Part shown: one piece after another, positions 43,721 to 52,144 of the stretch
Position numbering within the stretch: position 1 is the first letter of the stretch
Layout: every line of letters begins with the position of its first letter
Assembly: GCF_014191375.1 (NCBI RefSeq)
Contig: NZ_JACHWN010000004.1
Coordinates: forward strand, 330,107-394,106
Direction of reading: 5' to 3'
Length of the DNA: 64,000 nt
Source: Mesorhizobium sp. RMAD-H1
GTDB lineage: Bacteria; Pseudomonadota; Alphaproteobacteria; Rhizobiales; Rhizobiaceae
Notes under the pieces: generated by a model
The model's input: only the letters and a program-made list of their open reading frames with translations
The model's database searches: none
Told to the model about the DNA's origin: nothing
Translations under genes and position numbers: made by a program

Positions 43721-44881
43721 ATGTCCAATCAATTTGATGTCGCCGTCATCGGCCTTGGCGCGATGGGCAGCGCCACGGTCGCGCATCTGGCCGCGCGTGG
43801 CGTCAGGGTCATCGGCCTGGAGGCCGCCTTCCCCGCCCATGCGCAGGGCTCCTCCCATGGCGATTCCAGGTTGATCCGGCTCGGCTATTTCGAGGACCCG
43901 TCCTATGTGCCGCTCCTGCAGCGCGCCTATGAGAACTGGCGCGCGATGGAGCAGCGCCTGCGCGAGCAGGTGCTCACCATCACCGGCGTGCTCCAGATCG
44001 GCCGGCCGGAGGATAAGATCGTCAAGGGCACGCGTGCTTCCGCCGAATTGCATGGACTCGCCTCGGAGGTGCTCGACCGGGAGGCGATGCTGAGGCGCTT
44101 TCCCGCCTTTGCGCTCGATGCGGACGAGATCGCGGTTCTCGATCCCGAAGGCGGATTTCTGAGACCGGAAGCGGCGATCTTCGGTTATCTCCGGTTGGCG
44201 GCGGCGGACGCCGCCGTCCTGCATTTCGGCGAAAAGGTGACGTCGATCGAGCCCGGCGACGGCGGTGTCGAGATCGTCACGGATACGGCACGCTATCGGG
44301 TGGGCAAGGTGGTGGTGTCCACCGGCTCATGGATCGCCGAGCTGGTGCCGCAACTGCGTGGCCTAGCCGTGCCGATCCGCGTCGTGGTGGGGTGGTACCA
44401 GCCGCGCGACGGCTTTGCCACCGCGCTCGGCCGCATGCCGGCCTTCATCCGTGACGAAGGCGACACCGGCTCCTTTTTCGGCTTTCCCGTCATCGGGCCG
44501 GATGGCGTCAAGGTCGGCAAGCACGCGCATTTTCGCGAAGAGATCGATCCGAACCGGCCCAACCCGCCGGTGAACGATACCGATCTCGCAATGCTCGACG
44601 ATTTCATCGCCCGCCGTCTTCCGGCGGCGGCCGGCCTGCGCGTCAGAGCCATCACCTGCCGCTACACCATGCTGCCGAGCGAGGATTTCCTCATGGATAT
44701 CCTGCCGTCCGATCCCCGTATCGTTGTGGCGTCGCCCTGCTCGGGGCACGGGTTCAAGTTCACCAGCGTCGTGGGTGAAATCCTTGCGGACCTGGCGCTC
44801 GAAGGCGGCACGCAGCTGCCGATCGATGCCTTCTCCTTCGCGGCCATGGATCGCTTCGTGAAAGCGCGGCAGGGGGAATAG
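43721..44881 (+). CDS. Monomeric sarcosine oxidase / N-methyl-amino-acid oxidase-like flavoenzyme
   Basis: A 386-residue FAD enzyme of the MSOX/SolA family, which oxidises N-methyl amino acids to give formaldehyde and hydrogen peroxide. It starts with FDVAVIGLGAMGSATVAHLA, then the flavin-contact loop GSSHGDSRLIRLGYFEDP near residue 45. Cys313 in ITCRYTMLPSEDF is at the covalent flavin-attachment position, and the C-terminal GHGFKFTSVVGEILADLAL is standard. The start at ATG 43721 follows a GGGGGG-rich site 43 bases after the lyase homologue. Its presence suggests the imported compound, or a product, carries a secondary or N-methylated amine. Confidence 0.9.
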   Translation: MSNQFDVAVIGLGAMGSATVAHLAARGVRVIGLEAAFPAHAQGSSHGDSRLIRLGYFEDPSYVPLLQRAYENWRAMEQRLREQVLTITGVLQIGRPEDKIVKGTRASAELHGLASEVLDREAMLRRFPAFALDADEIAVLDPEGGFLRPEAAIFGYLRLAAADAAVLHFGEKVTSIEPGDGGVEIVTDTARYRVGKVVVSTGSWIAELVPQLRGLAVPIRVVVGWYQPRDGFATALGRMPAFIRDEGDTGSFFGFPVIGPDGVKVGKHAHFREEIDPNRPNPPVNDTDLAMLDDFIARRLPAAAGLRVRAITCRYTMLPSEDFLMDILPSDPRIVVASPCSGHGFKFTSVVGEILADLALEGGTQLPIDAFSFAAMDRFVKARQGE

Positions 44882-44978
44882 CGGTCCACCCGCCCCGGCG
44901 CGTTCGGCTCAATTCTTCCATACGACTCAAGCGGGTAAATAGGCTAATGTCCGCCCCGCTATTCGTGAATCAGGGAGA

Positions 44979-46007
44979 ATGGGATTGAAGCGCCCTGTGG
45001 TAACGCTCAAGGACGTCGCGGCGGAAGCCAGGGTTTCCCGCGCCACGGCCGCCAGAGCCCTCAACAGCTATGGCTATGTCGGGGATGAAACCGCGCTGCG
45101 CGTGCAGGAGGCGGCGGAGCGGCTTGGCTATCGCGGCAACCGCGTGGCGCAGGCGCTGCGGCGCGGGCAGTTGCCGATCATCGGCTTCGTGCTGGGCGAT
45201 ATCCAGAACCCCTTCTTCGCCCGTATCGCACATGATCTGGAAGGGGAGTTGCGCAAGCGCCGTCACAATCTTCTGATTGCCAGCAGCGAGGAAGACACCG
45301 CACAGGAAAAGGCGCTGTTCGAAAGCCTGCGGGGCTTGAGCATCCGCGGCTTCATCGTTGCCCCGACATCGGCCGATGACAACGCGCATCTGGAAGAGAC
45401 CGTCCGCGAAGGCGTGCCGGTGGTTTTGATCGACCGCGCGGTGAAGGGCCTCGAATGCGACAGCGTCGTGGTCGACAATGAAGGCGGCGCGCGGCAGGCG
45501 GTCGATTATCTGATCAACAGCGGGCACCGCCGCATCGGCCTGTTGCAGGACGAGACCCGCATCTTCACCTCACAGGAACGTCTTGCGGGCTATCGCAATG
45601 CACTGGAGGCGCACGGGATCGAGCTTGACAATTCCCTGATCAGCGTCTCGCCTTCCACGGTCGAGCATGCCATCGAGGCGACGATCAGGCTGTTCAGCCA
45701 GCGCAAACCACCCACGGCGCTTTTCACCGTCGACAGCCTCATGACGCAGGGGGCGCTGCTCGCCCTGCGTTCGATGGGGCTCTCCGTGCCCAAGGACGTG
45801 TCGCTCATCGGCTTTGACGATTTCAATCTGGCGACCTTTACCGATCCGCAGATCACCGTTGTCGCGCAGCCCATTGCCGAGATCGGACCGCTGGCGGCGC
45901 AGATGCTGATCGACCGTCTTTCGGGAAAAAAGGACCCGCCGAGGAACGTGCGGTTTCCCACGCGGCTGATCATCCGCGGCTCCGTCTCGCGCCGGGTCGA
46001 GGCCTGA
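44979..46007 (+). CDS. LacI-family transcriptional regulator of the fructosamine operon
   Basis: A 342-residue repressor. The N-terminal helix-turn-helix and hinge are VTLKDVAAEARVSRATAARAL and NRVAQALRRGQ. The periplasmic-binding-like sugar domain includes IIGFVLGDIQNPFFARIAHDLE and DVSLIGFDDFNLATFTDPQIT. Spacing of AGGGAG (44972-44977) suits TTG 44985 better than ATG 44979; both give essentially the same protein. It reads into the operon starting at 46201, with two overlapping palindromes in between as likely operators. The effector is probably an Amadori sugar or its phosphate. Confidence 0.92.
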   Translation: MGLKRPVVTLKDVAAEARVSRATAARALNSYGYVGDETALRVQEAAERLGYRGNRVAQALRRGQLPIIGFVLGDIQNPFFARIAHDLEGELRKRRHNLLIASSEEDTAQEKALFESLRGLSIRGFIVAPTSADDNAHLEETVREGVPVVLIDRAVKGLECDSVVVDNEGGARQAVDYLINSGHRRIGLLQDETRIFTSQERLAGYRNALEAHGIELDNSLISVSPSTVEHAIEATIRLFSQRKPPTALFTVDSLMTQGALLALRSMGLSVPKDVSLIGFDDFNLATFTDPQITVVAQPIAEIGPLAAQMLIDRLSGKKDPPRNVRFPTRLIIRGSVSRRVEA

Positions 46008-46072
46008 CGATCTTTCCGGCGACCTAAAAAATTATCCGGAGGGCTCTTGTCAAAAACCTGAAAACATGTGTT

Positions 46073-46098
46073 TCATACGCGTATGAGATCGATCTCAT
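46073..46098. promoter_or_regulatory. Two overlapping perfect palindromes, likely LacI-type operators
   Basis: TCATACGCGTATGA (46073-46086) and ATGAGATCGATCTCAT (46083-46098) are each perfect palindromes and share ATGA. A TTGTCA at 46047-46052 could be a -35 element just upstream. The pair lies between the LacI-family gene and frlB, in the position expected for repressor control of the operon. Confidence 0.65.
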
Positions 46099-46200
46099 AA
46101 ATTTGCATCCGTTGGCTCGGCCGACTGGACGCTGGGGCAAAAAATGCCTTCCAGCGAACGGGTTTGCTGTGCCTTGCGACGACCACATGGGAAGGTTTTT

Positions 46201-47214
46201 ATGCTCAACTTCGACAAAGAGCGCTTCGTGAAAATCCAGAGCGGCGCCGTTTCCATCGCCGATAAAATGCGTCCGCTGATGCGCCGGCTTCTTGATGAAG
46301 GGCTCGAGCGCGTCTTCTTCATGGGCACCGGTGGTGTGCAGCTTCTGACACTGCCGGCGATCGAATTTGCGGCAAGCGCGTCGGTGTTTCCGATTTCGGC
46401 TGCATTCCCCGCCCAGGTCGTGATCAAGCCGCCCGCGGGACTGGATGAAAAGGCGCTGGCCATCCTGCCGTCGCTCTCGGGCACGACGAAGGAGAGCGTG
46501 CAACTGCTTTCGTTCCTGAAGGCGAGAGGTGTTAAAACGCTATCCCTGACGGGCCACGCCGATACGCCGCTCGCCCGCGAGGCCGATTTCAATTTCACCA
46601 ATTTCGCGGAAGACGATACATCGTCGGAATCCTTCTATCTGCAGACTCTGCTGATCGTCCTGGCGCTGCTGGCCGAACGCGGGGAATATGCCGATTACGA
46701 CGCCACCGTGGATGAGCTGAAGAAGCTTCCATCCCTGCTGGCCGATGCCAAGGCCGCTTATGAGACGACCGCCGCCAAATTGGCACGGGAAATCAAGGAC
46801 GAGACCTATCACATCTTCACCGGCGCCGGCTCCGTCTGGCCCGAGGCGCATTATTACGGCATGTGCATTCTGGAAGAGATGCAGTGGATCCGCACGCGCC
46901 CTGTCCATGCCGCCGATTTCTTCCACGGTACGCTGGAACTCGTCGAGCCGGGCGTCAGTGTTTTCGTTTTCAAGGGCGAGGATGCCTATCGACCGCTGTC
47001 GGACCGGGTGGAGAACTTCGTCAGGCGCTACACCGACAAGGTGCGGGTTCTCGATAGCGCTTCCGTCGAACTGCCGGGCATTTCGGCTTCCGTTCGCAGC
47101 CTGATCTCCCCTGTCATCCTGGCAACGCTGCTCGAGCGCCTGAGCGCGCATCTGGAGGTGCTGCGCGATCATCCCCTCACCACCCGGCGCTACTACAAGC
47201 GCGTCGAGTACTGA
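46201..47214 (+). CDS. frlB: SIS-domain fructosamine-6-phosphate deglycase (FrlB-like)
   Basis: A 337-residue protein with two sugar-isomerase (SIS) domains: residues about 20-155 (VFFMGTGGVQLLTLPAIEF, then LPSLSGTTKESVQLLSFLKA) and about 175-330 (TYHIFTGAGSVWPEAHYYGM). FrlB-type enzymes split fructosamine 6-phosphate into glucose 6-phosphate and an amino acid. The operon also contains a PfkB kinase that would make the substrate, which supports this over GlmS- or AgaS-like roles. ATG 46201 follows GGGAAGG. The preferred amino acid part is unknown. The gene name is by homology of context and fold. Confidence 0.82.
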   Translation: MLNFDKERFVKIQSGAVSIADKMRPLMRRLLDEGLERVFFMGTGGVQLLTLPAIEFAASASVFPISAAFPAQVVIKPPAGLDEKALAILPSLSGTTKESVQLLSFLKARGVKTLSLTGHADTPLAREADFNFTNFAEDDTSSESFYLQTLLIVLALLAERGEYADYDATVDELKKLPSLLADAKAAYETTAAKLAREIKDETYHIFTGAGSVWPEAHYYGMCILEEMQWIRTRPVHAADFFHGTLELVEPGVSVFVFKGEDAYRPLSDRVENFVRRYTDKVRVLDSASVELPGISASVRSLISPVILATLLERLSAHLEVLRDHPLTTRRYYKRVEY

Positions 47215-47251
47215 ACCAAGCGAAGAAGAAACCGCAGAAGGGAACTGAAAG

Positions 47252-48577
47252 ATGAAACGTTCAACCAAAATCCTGTCGATCGCCCTGGCCGCGCTCGCCA
47301 CATCCGTGGGCTGCGCGGGCCAGGGCTTTGCTCAAGCCGGCAAGGAGATCGTTGCCGAACCCGGGATGGAAGTCGAATACAAGGGCACGCTCAGCATCCT
47401 GACCAAGTTCGGCTTGCAGCAGCTTTCGCCCTATTTCGTCAACATCGCGAAGGAATATGAAAAGCTTCATCCCGATGTGAAAGTCGAGCTCATCCAGGAG
47501 AGCGACGACAGCGTCAAGGGCAAGACCAAGGCGCTGGTGGCTTCCAATTCGCTGCCCGATATCTACTTCACCTGGACCGGTAGCTGGGGCGGCAATTTCG
47601 TGCGCGGCAAGCGCGCCGGCGATCTCAGCAGGATCATCGGGCCGGATACCGAATGGGGCAAGACCTTCGCCCCGGCTGCCGTCTCGGCGTTCCAGTACAA
47701 CGGCAAATATTACGGCATCCCGCTTTATCTCGATGCCAAGTTCATGGGCTATAACAAGACCATGTTTGCCGATCTGGGCTTGAGCGAACCGAAGAATTTC
47801 GACGAGCTTCTGCAGAGCTGCGATGCGCTTCGCAATGCGGGCAAGACGCCGGTCTCCTTCGGTAACAAGGAAGGCTGGCCGGCGGTTCACTTCGCGGGGC
47901 AGCTGCTTGCCTATAACGTCCCGCAGGCAACGCTGGAGAAGGACTTCGATCCGAAGACCGCGGAATATTCCGATCCGGGCTATGTGGAGGCGCTGAAGCA
48001 GCTCAAGGAGCTTATCGATCGCTGCACCGACGGCGCCGCGACCAATGGCACCTCCTATGCTTCGGCCCAGCAGGCATTCAGCAATGCCCAGTCGGCGATG
48101 TATTATCAGGAGATCATCGAGTTCGACCAGAGCGCCATGCCCGATAACGCCCTGAAGCCGAGCGAGTTCGGTTTCTTCGTGCTGCCTGTGCCGGAGGGCG
48201 CCAAGGGCGATCCGAAGGCGATCGAGGGCGCGCCGGAAGGCTATATGATCAATTCGGCCTCGCAGAATATTCCGCTCGCCATCGACTTTATGAAGTTCGT
48301 CACCTCGCCGGAAAACGCGCGCGTCCTCTCCGCCCCGCCCTATGGCCAGCCAAGCGCCACCATCGAGGGCGTCGCCCCTGATAAGATGAACCCGGCCGTG
48401 GTCGGCGGCCTCAAGGAGATCGCCTCCGCCTCCTATCTGATGCCCTGGCTCGATACGGCCAATCCGCCGCGCGTCGCCGCGGCCTGGCTCTCCGGCCTGC
48501 AGGCCTTGATCGGCGGCTCCCTGACGCCGGAAGAGCTCGTCGAGAAGGTGAAGGACGCTGCGGCGGCAGCCAGGTAA
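47252..48577 (+). CDS. Carbohydrate ABC transporter substrate-binding protein
   Basis: A 441-residue periplasmic protein of the family-1 carbohydrate binders. The signal peptide covers residues 1-28 (ALAALATSVGCAGQGFAQ). A Cys at 21 could allow lipidation, but the typical lipobox is absent. The domain includes YEKLHPDVKVELIQESDD, LPDIYFTWTGSWGGNFV, YGIPLYLDAKFMGYNKTMF and the later AIDFMKFVTSPENARVL. ATG 47252 follows GGGAACTG. Next to FrlB/FrlD-type enzymes it probably binds an Amadori compound, as FrlO does in Bacillus. Confidence 0.9.
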   Translation: MKRSTKILSIALAALATSVGCAGQGFAQAGKEIVAEPGMEVEYKGTLSILTKFGLQQLSPYFVNIAKEYEKLHPDVKVELIQESDDSVKGKTKALVASNSLPDIYFTWTGSWGGNFVRGKRAGDLSRIIGPDTEWGKTFAPAAVSAFQYNGKYYGIPLYLDAKFMGYNKTMFADLGLSEPKNFDELLQSCDALRNAGKTPVSFGNKEGWPAVHFAGQLLAYNVPQATLEKDFDPKTAEYSDPGYVEALKQLKELIDRCTDGAATNGTSYASAQQAFSNAQSAMYYQEIIEFDQSAMPDNALKPSEFGFFVLPVPEGAKGDPKAIEGAPEGYMINSASQNIPLAIDFMKFVTSPENARVLSAPPYGQPSATIEGVAPDKMNPAVVGGLKEIASASYLMPWLDTANPPRVAAAWLSGLQALIGGSLTPEELVEKVKDAAAAAR

Positions 48578-48591
48578 CGGCAGGGCGGCCG

Positions 48592-49557
48592 ATGACCATG
48601 AACAGGGTTGGCACAGGCAATGGAGCCGTTGCATATGGCTCCATTGCGCAGAGGAAGGACAAGGGCGGCGCTCGCTCCGCCCTTTCCGTCCTTTTCTCGT
48701 TTCGCTGGGTGGCGATCGCACTGATCACCATCGCATGGTTCGTCTACTATCCGATCGTCGACAATTTCATCGTCAGCACCACCGATCAGGATATCTTCAC
48801 CGGCGAGACCACCCATGTTGGCCTCGCCAACTATCAGCGTCTGATCGACGATCCCGTGGTCTGGACGGCGCTGTGGAACAACACGCTCTATGCCGTTCTC
48901 TCGATCGCATTCCAGGTGTTCGGCGCGTTCATTCTGGCCGCCCTCATCGAGGGTTTGCGGGATGAGAAATGGCGGCGCTTCTGGCGCGCGATCTATTTCG
49001 TGCCGTCGGCCATATCGATCACGGTTACCGGCCTTCTCTTCTATTTCATCTACCAGCCGGGGACCGGGCTTCTCGACGCCGCACTCAACCACCTCGGCCT
49101 CGGCAGCCTGTCGCGGGCATGGCTGGGCGATGAGGACACCGCGATCTACGCGATCATCGCGATGAGCCAGTGGCAGGGCTTCGGCTATTCCACGCTGCTC
49201 TTCGCCATCGCCATCCAGAAGATCCCGCGTGAACTCTACGACGCCGCGATCATGGACGGTGCAGGTCCGCTCCGGCGTCTGTGGAACATCACCTTTCCGC
49301 TGACGCGTGAAATGACCGGGCTGATGATCATCGTCACGATCACCGGCGCGTTCCAGGTCTTCAACGAGGTGATGGTGATGACCGCCGGCGGGCCGAATAA
49401 TTCCAGCCAGGTTCTCGGCACATGGCTCTATCAGCAGGGCTTCATCGAAAACAATTTCGGCTATGGGGCCGCGATTGCCGCCGTCATCTTCTTCGTGACG
49501 CTCGCCACCGGCTTCGCCCAGCTTTGGTACACGAAACGCCGGAGGGTTGAGCTGTGA
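48592..49557 (+). CDS. Carbohydrate ABC transporter permease (MalF-like)
   Basis: A 321-residue inner-membrane permease with six predicted helices after a cytosolic N-terminus of about 35 residues. The coupling EAA loop is YDAAIMDGAGPLRRLWNITF followed by PLTREMTGL. ALWNNTLYAVLSIAFQVFGA and TAGGPNNSSQVLGTWLYQQG are family landmarks. ATG 48592 is used; ATG 48598 is also possible. The stop overlaps the next permease gene (GTGA), so the two subunits are translationally coupled. Confidence 0.92.
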   Translation: MTMNRVGTGNGAVAYGSIAQRKDKGGARSALSVLFSFRWVAIALITIAWFVYYPIVDNFIVSTTDQDIFTGETTHVGLANYQRLIDDPVVWTALWNNTLYAVLSIAFQVFGAFILAALIEGLRDEKWRRFWRAIYFVPSAISITVTGLLFYFIYQPGTGLLDAALNHLGLGSLSRAWLGDEDTAIYAIIAMSQWQGFGYSTLLFAIAIQKIPRELYDAAIMDGAGPLRRLWNITFPLTREMTGLMIIVTITGAFQVFNEVMVMTAGGPNNSSQVLGTWLYQQGFIENNFGYGAAIAAVIFFVTLATGFAQLWYTKRRRVEL

Positions 49558-50414
49558 CTGCGCTCAAACGTTATGACGAAAGCCGCTCCGCAAATTTCTG
49601 GGCCGTTCTTGGCCGAACCTGCCTCGTGGTGTTCCTGATCTGTCTTGGCATCATCGTCATCTATCCGCTCCTGTGGATGGCGCTGAACGGCTTCAAGAGC
49701 AATGCGGAAATCTTCGGCGATCCCTTCGCCCTGCCGAAGCGACTGACATGGGAGAACTATGTTGCCGCGTGGAACCGGGGCGTGCGCAATTACGTCCTCA
49801 CCAGCGTGATCGTCACCGTCGCCTCGGCGATCTGTACCGTGTTGATCAGCGCATGGACCGCTTACGGCCTGACCCGCTCGAAAATGCCGGGCAAGCCGCT
49901 CTTTGTCGGCATCGTGCTCGGCGGCCTGATGCTGAGTCCGACGGTGGCGGTGATCCCGCTGGTGCGCATGATGCAGGACCTTGGCCTCTACAACACCTAT
50001 TGGGCGCTGATCCTGCTCTATACGGCGTTCCGCATCCCCTTCACCACCTTTCTCATCCGCGCCTATATGCTCGACCTTCCGCGCGATCTCGATGAGGCGG
50101 CGACGATGGACGGGGCGAGCGAGAGCCAGATATTCTGGCGCGTGATCCTGCCGCTCTGCAAGCCGATCATCGTCTCCTGCGTCATCCTGCACGTGCTCTT
50201 CGCGTGGAACGAATATCTTTTCGCTATGATCTTCACGAGCGGCGCCGACGTGCAGACTTTGCCGGTCGGCCTCACTTCCATCATGGCAAAGCACGGCACG
50301 AACTATGCCGTAGTCTTCGCGGCCATGACCATCTCGGCCCTTCCCATCGTGATCACCTTCTTCGCGGCCCAGCGCTACTTCATCCGCGGCCTTGCGGAAG
50401 GCATCGGCAAATAG
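49554..50414 (+). CDS. Carbohydrate ABC transporter permease (MalG-like)
   Basis: A 286-residue permease with six predicted helices. LGGLMLSPTVAVIPLVRMMQ, the EAA loop LDEAATMDGASESQIFWRVI and FAWNEYLFAMIFTSG are typical of MalG-type subunits. It starts at GTG 49554, overlapping the previous stop by four bases. It forms the channel with the MalF-like subunit and is driven by the MalK-like ATPase at the end of the operon. Confidence 0.92.
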   Translation: MTALKRYDESRSANFWAVLGRTCLVVFLICLGIIVIYPLLWMALNGFKSNAEIFGDPFALPKRLTWENYVAAWNRGVRNYVLTSVIVTVASAICTVLISAWTAYGLTRSKMPGKPLFVGIVLGGLMLSPTVAVIPLVRMMQDLGLYNTYWALILLYTAFRIPFTTFLIRAYMLDLPRDLDEAATMDGASESQIFWRVILPLCKPIIVSCVILHVLFAWNEYLFAMIFTSGADVQTLPVGLTSIMAKHGTNYAVVFAAMTISALPIVITFFAAQRYFIRGLAEGIGK

Positions 50415-50431
50415 CCCCTGAAAGGCATGAA

Positions 50432-51286
50432 ATGTCCAAACTGAAACCGGAACAGCTGATAGGGGCGAATTTTGCCTTCCAGCATTTTCCCTTCGAGAAA
50501 GTGGCCGCCACGCTCCGCGAATTCGGCTTCCGCCAGATGGAACTCTGGGGGATCGCGCCGCATCTCGATCTCTTTCATATGAGCGAGCGCAAGCTCGATG
50601 AGGTCGCGCGCATCCTTGAGGACAATGACCTGACCGTGCGCGCCTACACGCCCGAGCAGGTGCTTTATCCCATCAACATCGCCTCGGGCGATCCGGAGCT
50701 GCGCCACGCCAGCATCGAGCGCTTCTGCCGTGGGGCCGACATATGTGCGAGACTCGGGGCGGATTATCTCTTCCTGACGCCTGGACGCGGATTCGAGAAC
50801 GAGCCGATGGAGGACGCATGGGCGCGTTCGGTAGAGGCGATTTCGAGGATCGCCGAATATGCCAAAAGCCTCGGCATCCGCTGCCTTATCGAGCCTCTTC
50901 AGCGTACCGAAAGCAATATCGTCACCGATGTGAGCGGGTTGAAGCGCATGTTCGACGAGATCGGCGCGGACAATATCGACATCGTCCTGGACTTGGTTGC
51001 CATGGCGACGGCGGGCGACAGCGTTGCCGATTATACTGCGTTCTTCGGCAACAGGCTCGTCCACGTCCATATTGTCGATGGAACCCCGTCCGGCCATCTC
51101 GTCTGGGGCGATGGCAATTTGCCGCTCGGGCAATATCTACGGGAATTGGGCGAGGCGGGCTTCTCGGGGACCCTGACCTTTGAACCGCTAGGACAGGCGT
51201 CCTATGCGCTCGATCCCGTCGCCGCATGGAAGCGCAATCTGGAGGCGGTGAGGCCCTGGTTCGATGATGCGGGGCAGGGCGCATGA
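50432..51286 (+). CDS. frlC: Sugar isomerase/epimerase family protein (FrlC-like)
   Basis: A 284-residue TIM-barrel protein of the xylose-isomerase-like/AP-endonuclease-2 family. Metal-ligand positions are seen in CLIEPLQRTESNIV, DIVLDLVAMATAG, LVHVHIVDG and GTLTFEPLGQ. In enteric frl operons FrlC interconverts psicoselysine and fructoselysine, letting C3 epimers of Amadori products enter the pathway. The same job is inferred here from context. ATG 50432 follows AAAGGCATG closely, a modest ribosome-binding site. The end overlaps frlD by ATGA. Confidence 0.78.
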   Translation: MSKLKPEQLIGANFAFQHFPFEKVAATLREFGFRQMELWGIAPHLDLFHMSERKLDEVARILEDNDLTVRAYTPEQVLYPINIASGDPELRHASIERFCRGADICARLGADYLFLTPGRGFENEPMEDAWARSVEAISRIAEYAKSLGIRCLIEPLQRTESNIVTDVSGLKRMFDEIGADNIDIVLDLVAMATAGDSVADYTAFFGNRLVHVHIVDGTPSGHLVWGDGNLPLGQYLRELGEAGFSGTLTFEPLGQASYALDPVAAWKRNLEAVRPWFDDAGQGA

Positions 51287-52143
51287 AGCACAAACCGAAA
51301 CTTGTCGCGGTCGGCGACAATTGCCTCGACGTCTCGCTTTCCAAGGATACCGTGACCGTTGGCGGCAATGCGCTCAATGTCGCCGTGCAATGGCGGCGCA
51401 ATGGCTGGAACGGGCGGTATTTCGGCGCGGTAGCCGGCGACCCCGAAGGCGAGGTGGTGCTGGACGCCCTCACTCCCACCAGCCTGTCGCGCGCGGATGT
51501 GGAAATCCGGCCCGGCGATACCGCCGTGACCCTGCTGAAGGACGAAGCGGGCGAGCGGAAAATCCTGCTGGAATCATTGGGCGTCGGTATCGATTATATC
51601 CCCGACGACCAACGCTACCAGGCCATGCGGGAGGCCGATTGGGTGCATCTTGGCACCAACGCCGATGAAAGGCTGGTGCGCAGGCTTGTCAGCGACGGCA
51701 TTGCCTTCAGTGTCGATGTCTCGACCGCGCATTTCGTCCTCTCGCTTGCGGGCGTTCCGCTCGTCTTCGCCTCCGGGCCGGATGATCCGGATGCGGTCGT
51801 GGAACCGCTGATCGAAGCCTTGCGCCGGTCCGGAGCCGCGCAGGTGTTGGTGACATGCGGGCGGCGTGGCGCCTTCTTCCATGATGGACGGTCGATCTCC
51901 TTTGCCCCGGCGCTCGAAATCGAACCGGTCGATACATGCGGCGCGGGGGATAGCTTCATCGCCGCTTTCCTGACCGCTTATCTCTTCGAAAGGATGGAAG
52001 CGGAAGCGGCGCTGCGTCACGCGGCCGCGAAAGCCGCTGAGACCTGCATGCATCCGGGCGGCTTCCCGCAGCAGGTATTGCCCATTCCTGGCTGGCTCCG
52101 GGCAAAATACGCGGAATTCATCCGGCAGGTGGAGGACGTCTGA
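51283..52143 (+). CDS. frlD: PfkB-family fructosamine kinase (FrlD-like)
   Basis: A 286-residue ribokinase-fold enzyme. It opens KLVAVGDNCLDVSLSKDTVT with GGNALNVAVQWRRNG as the sugar-binding lid region. The anion hole and catalytic base are in VDTCGAGDSFIAAFLTAYLF. It probably phosphorylates the C6 hydroxyl of the imported fructosamine for FrlB. The short length, NALNVA motif and neighbours match FrlD of Bacillus and enterics. The start overlaps the FrlC-like gene by four bases, and the oxidoreductase follows after 1 base. Confidence 0.85.
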   Translation: MKHKPKLVAVGDNCLDVSLSKDTVTVGGNALNVAVQWRRNGWNGRYFGAVAGDPEGEVVLDALTPTSLSRADVEIRPGDTAVTLLKDEAGERKILLESLGVGIDYIPDDQRYQAMREADWVHLGTNADERLVRRLVSDGIAFSVDVSTAHFVLSLAGVPLVFASGPDDPDAVVEPLIEALRRSGAAQVLVTCGRRGAFFHDGRSISFAPALEIEPVDTCGAGDSFIAAFLTAYLFERMEAEAALRHAAAKAAETCMHPGGFPQQVLPIPGWLRAKYAEFIRQVEDV

Positions 52144-52144
52144 C

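Noticed and set aside
41845..43728. 627-codon minus-strand frame opposite the lyase homologue
   Set aside because: The plus-strand lyase and ATPase are clearly real; this is their antisense shadow.
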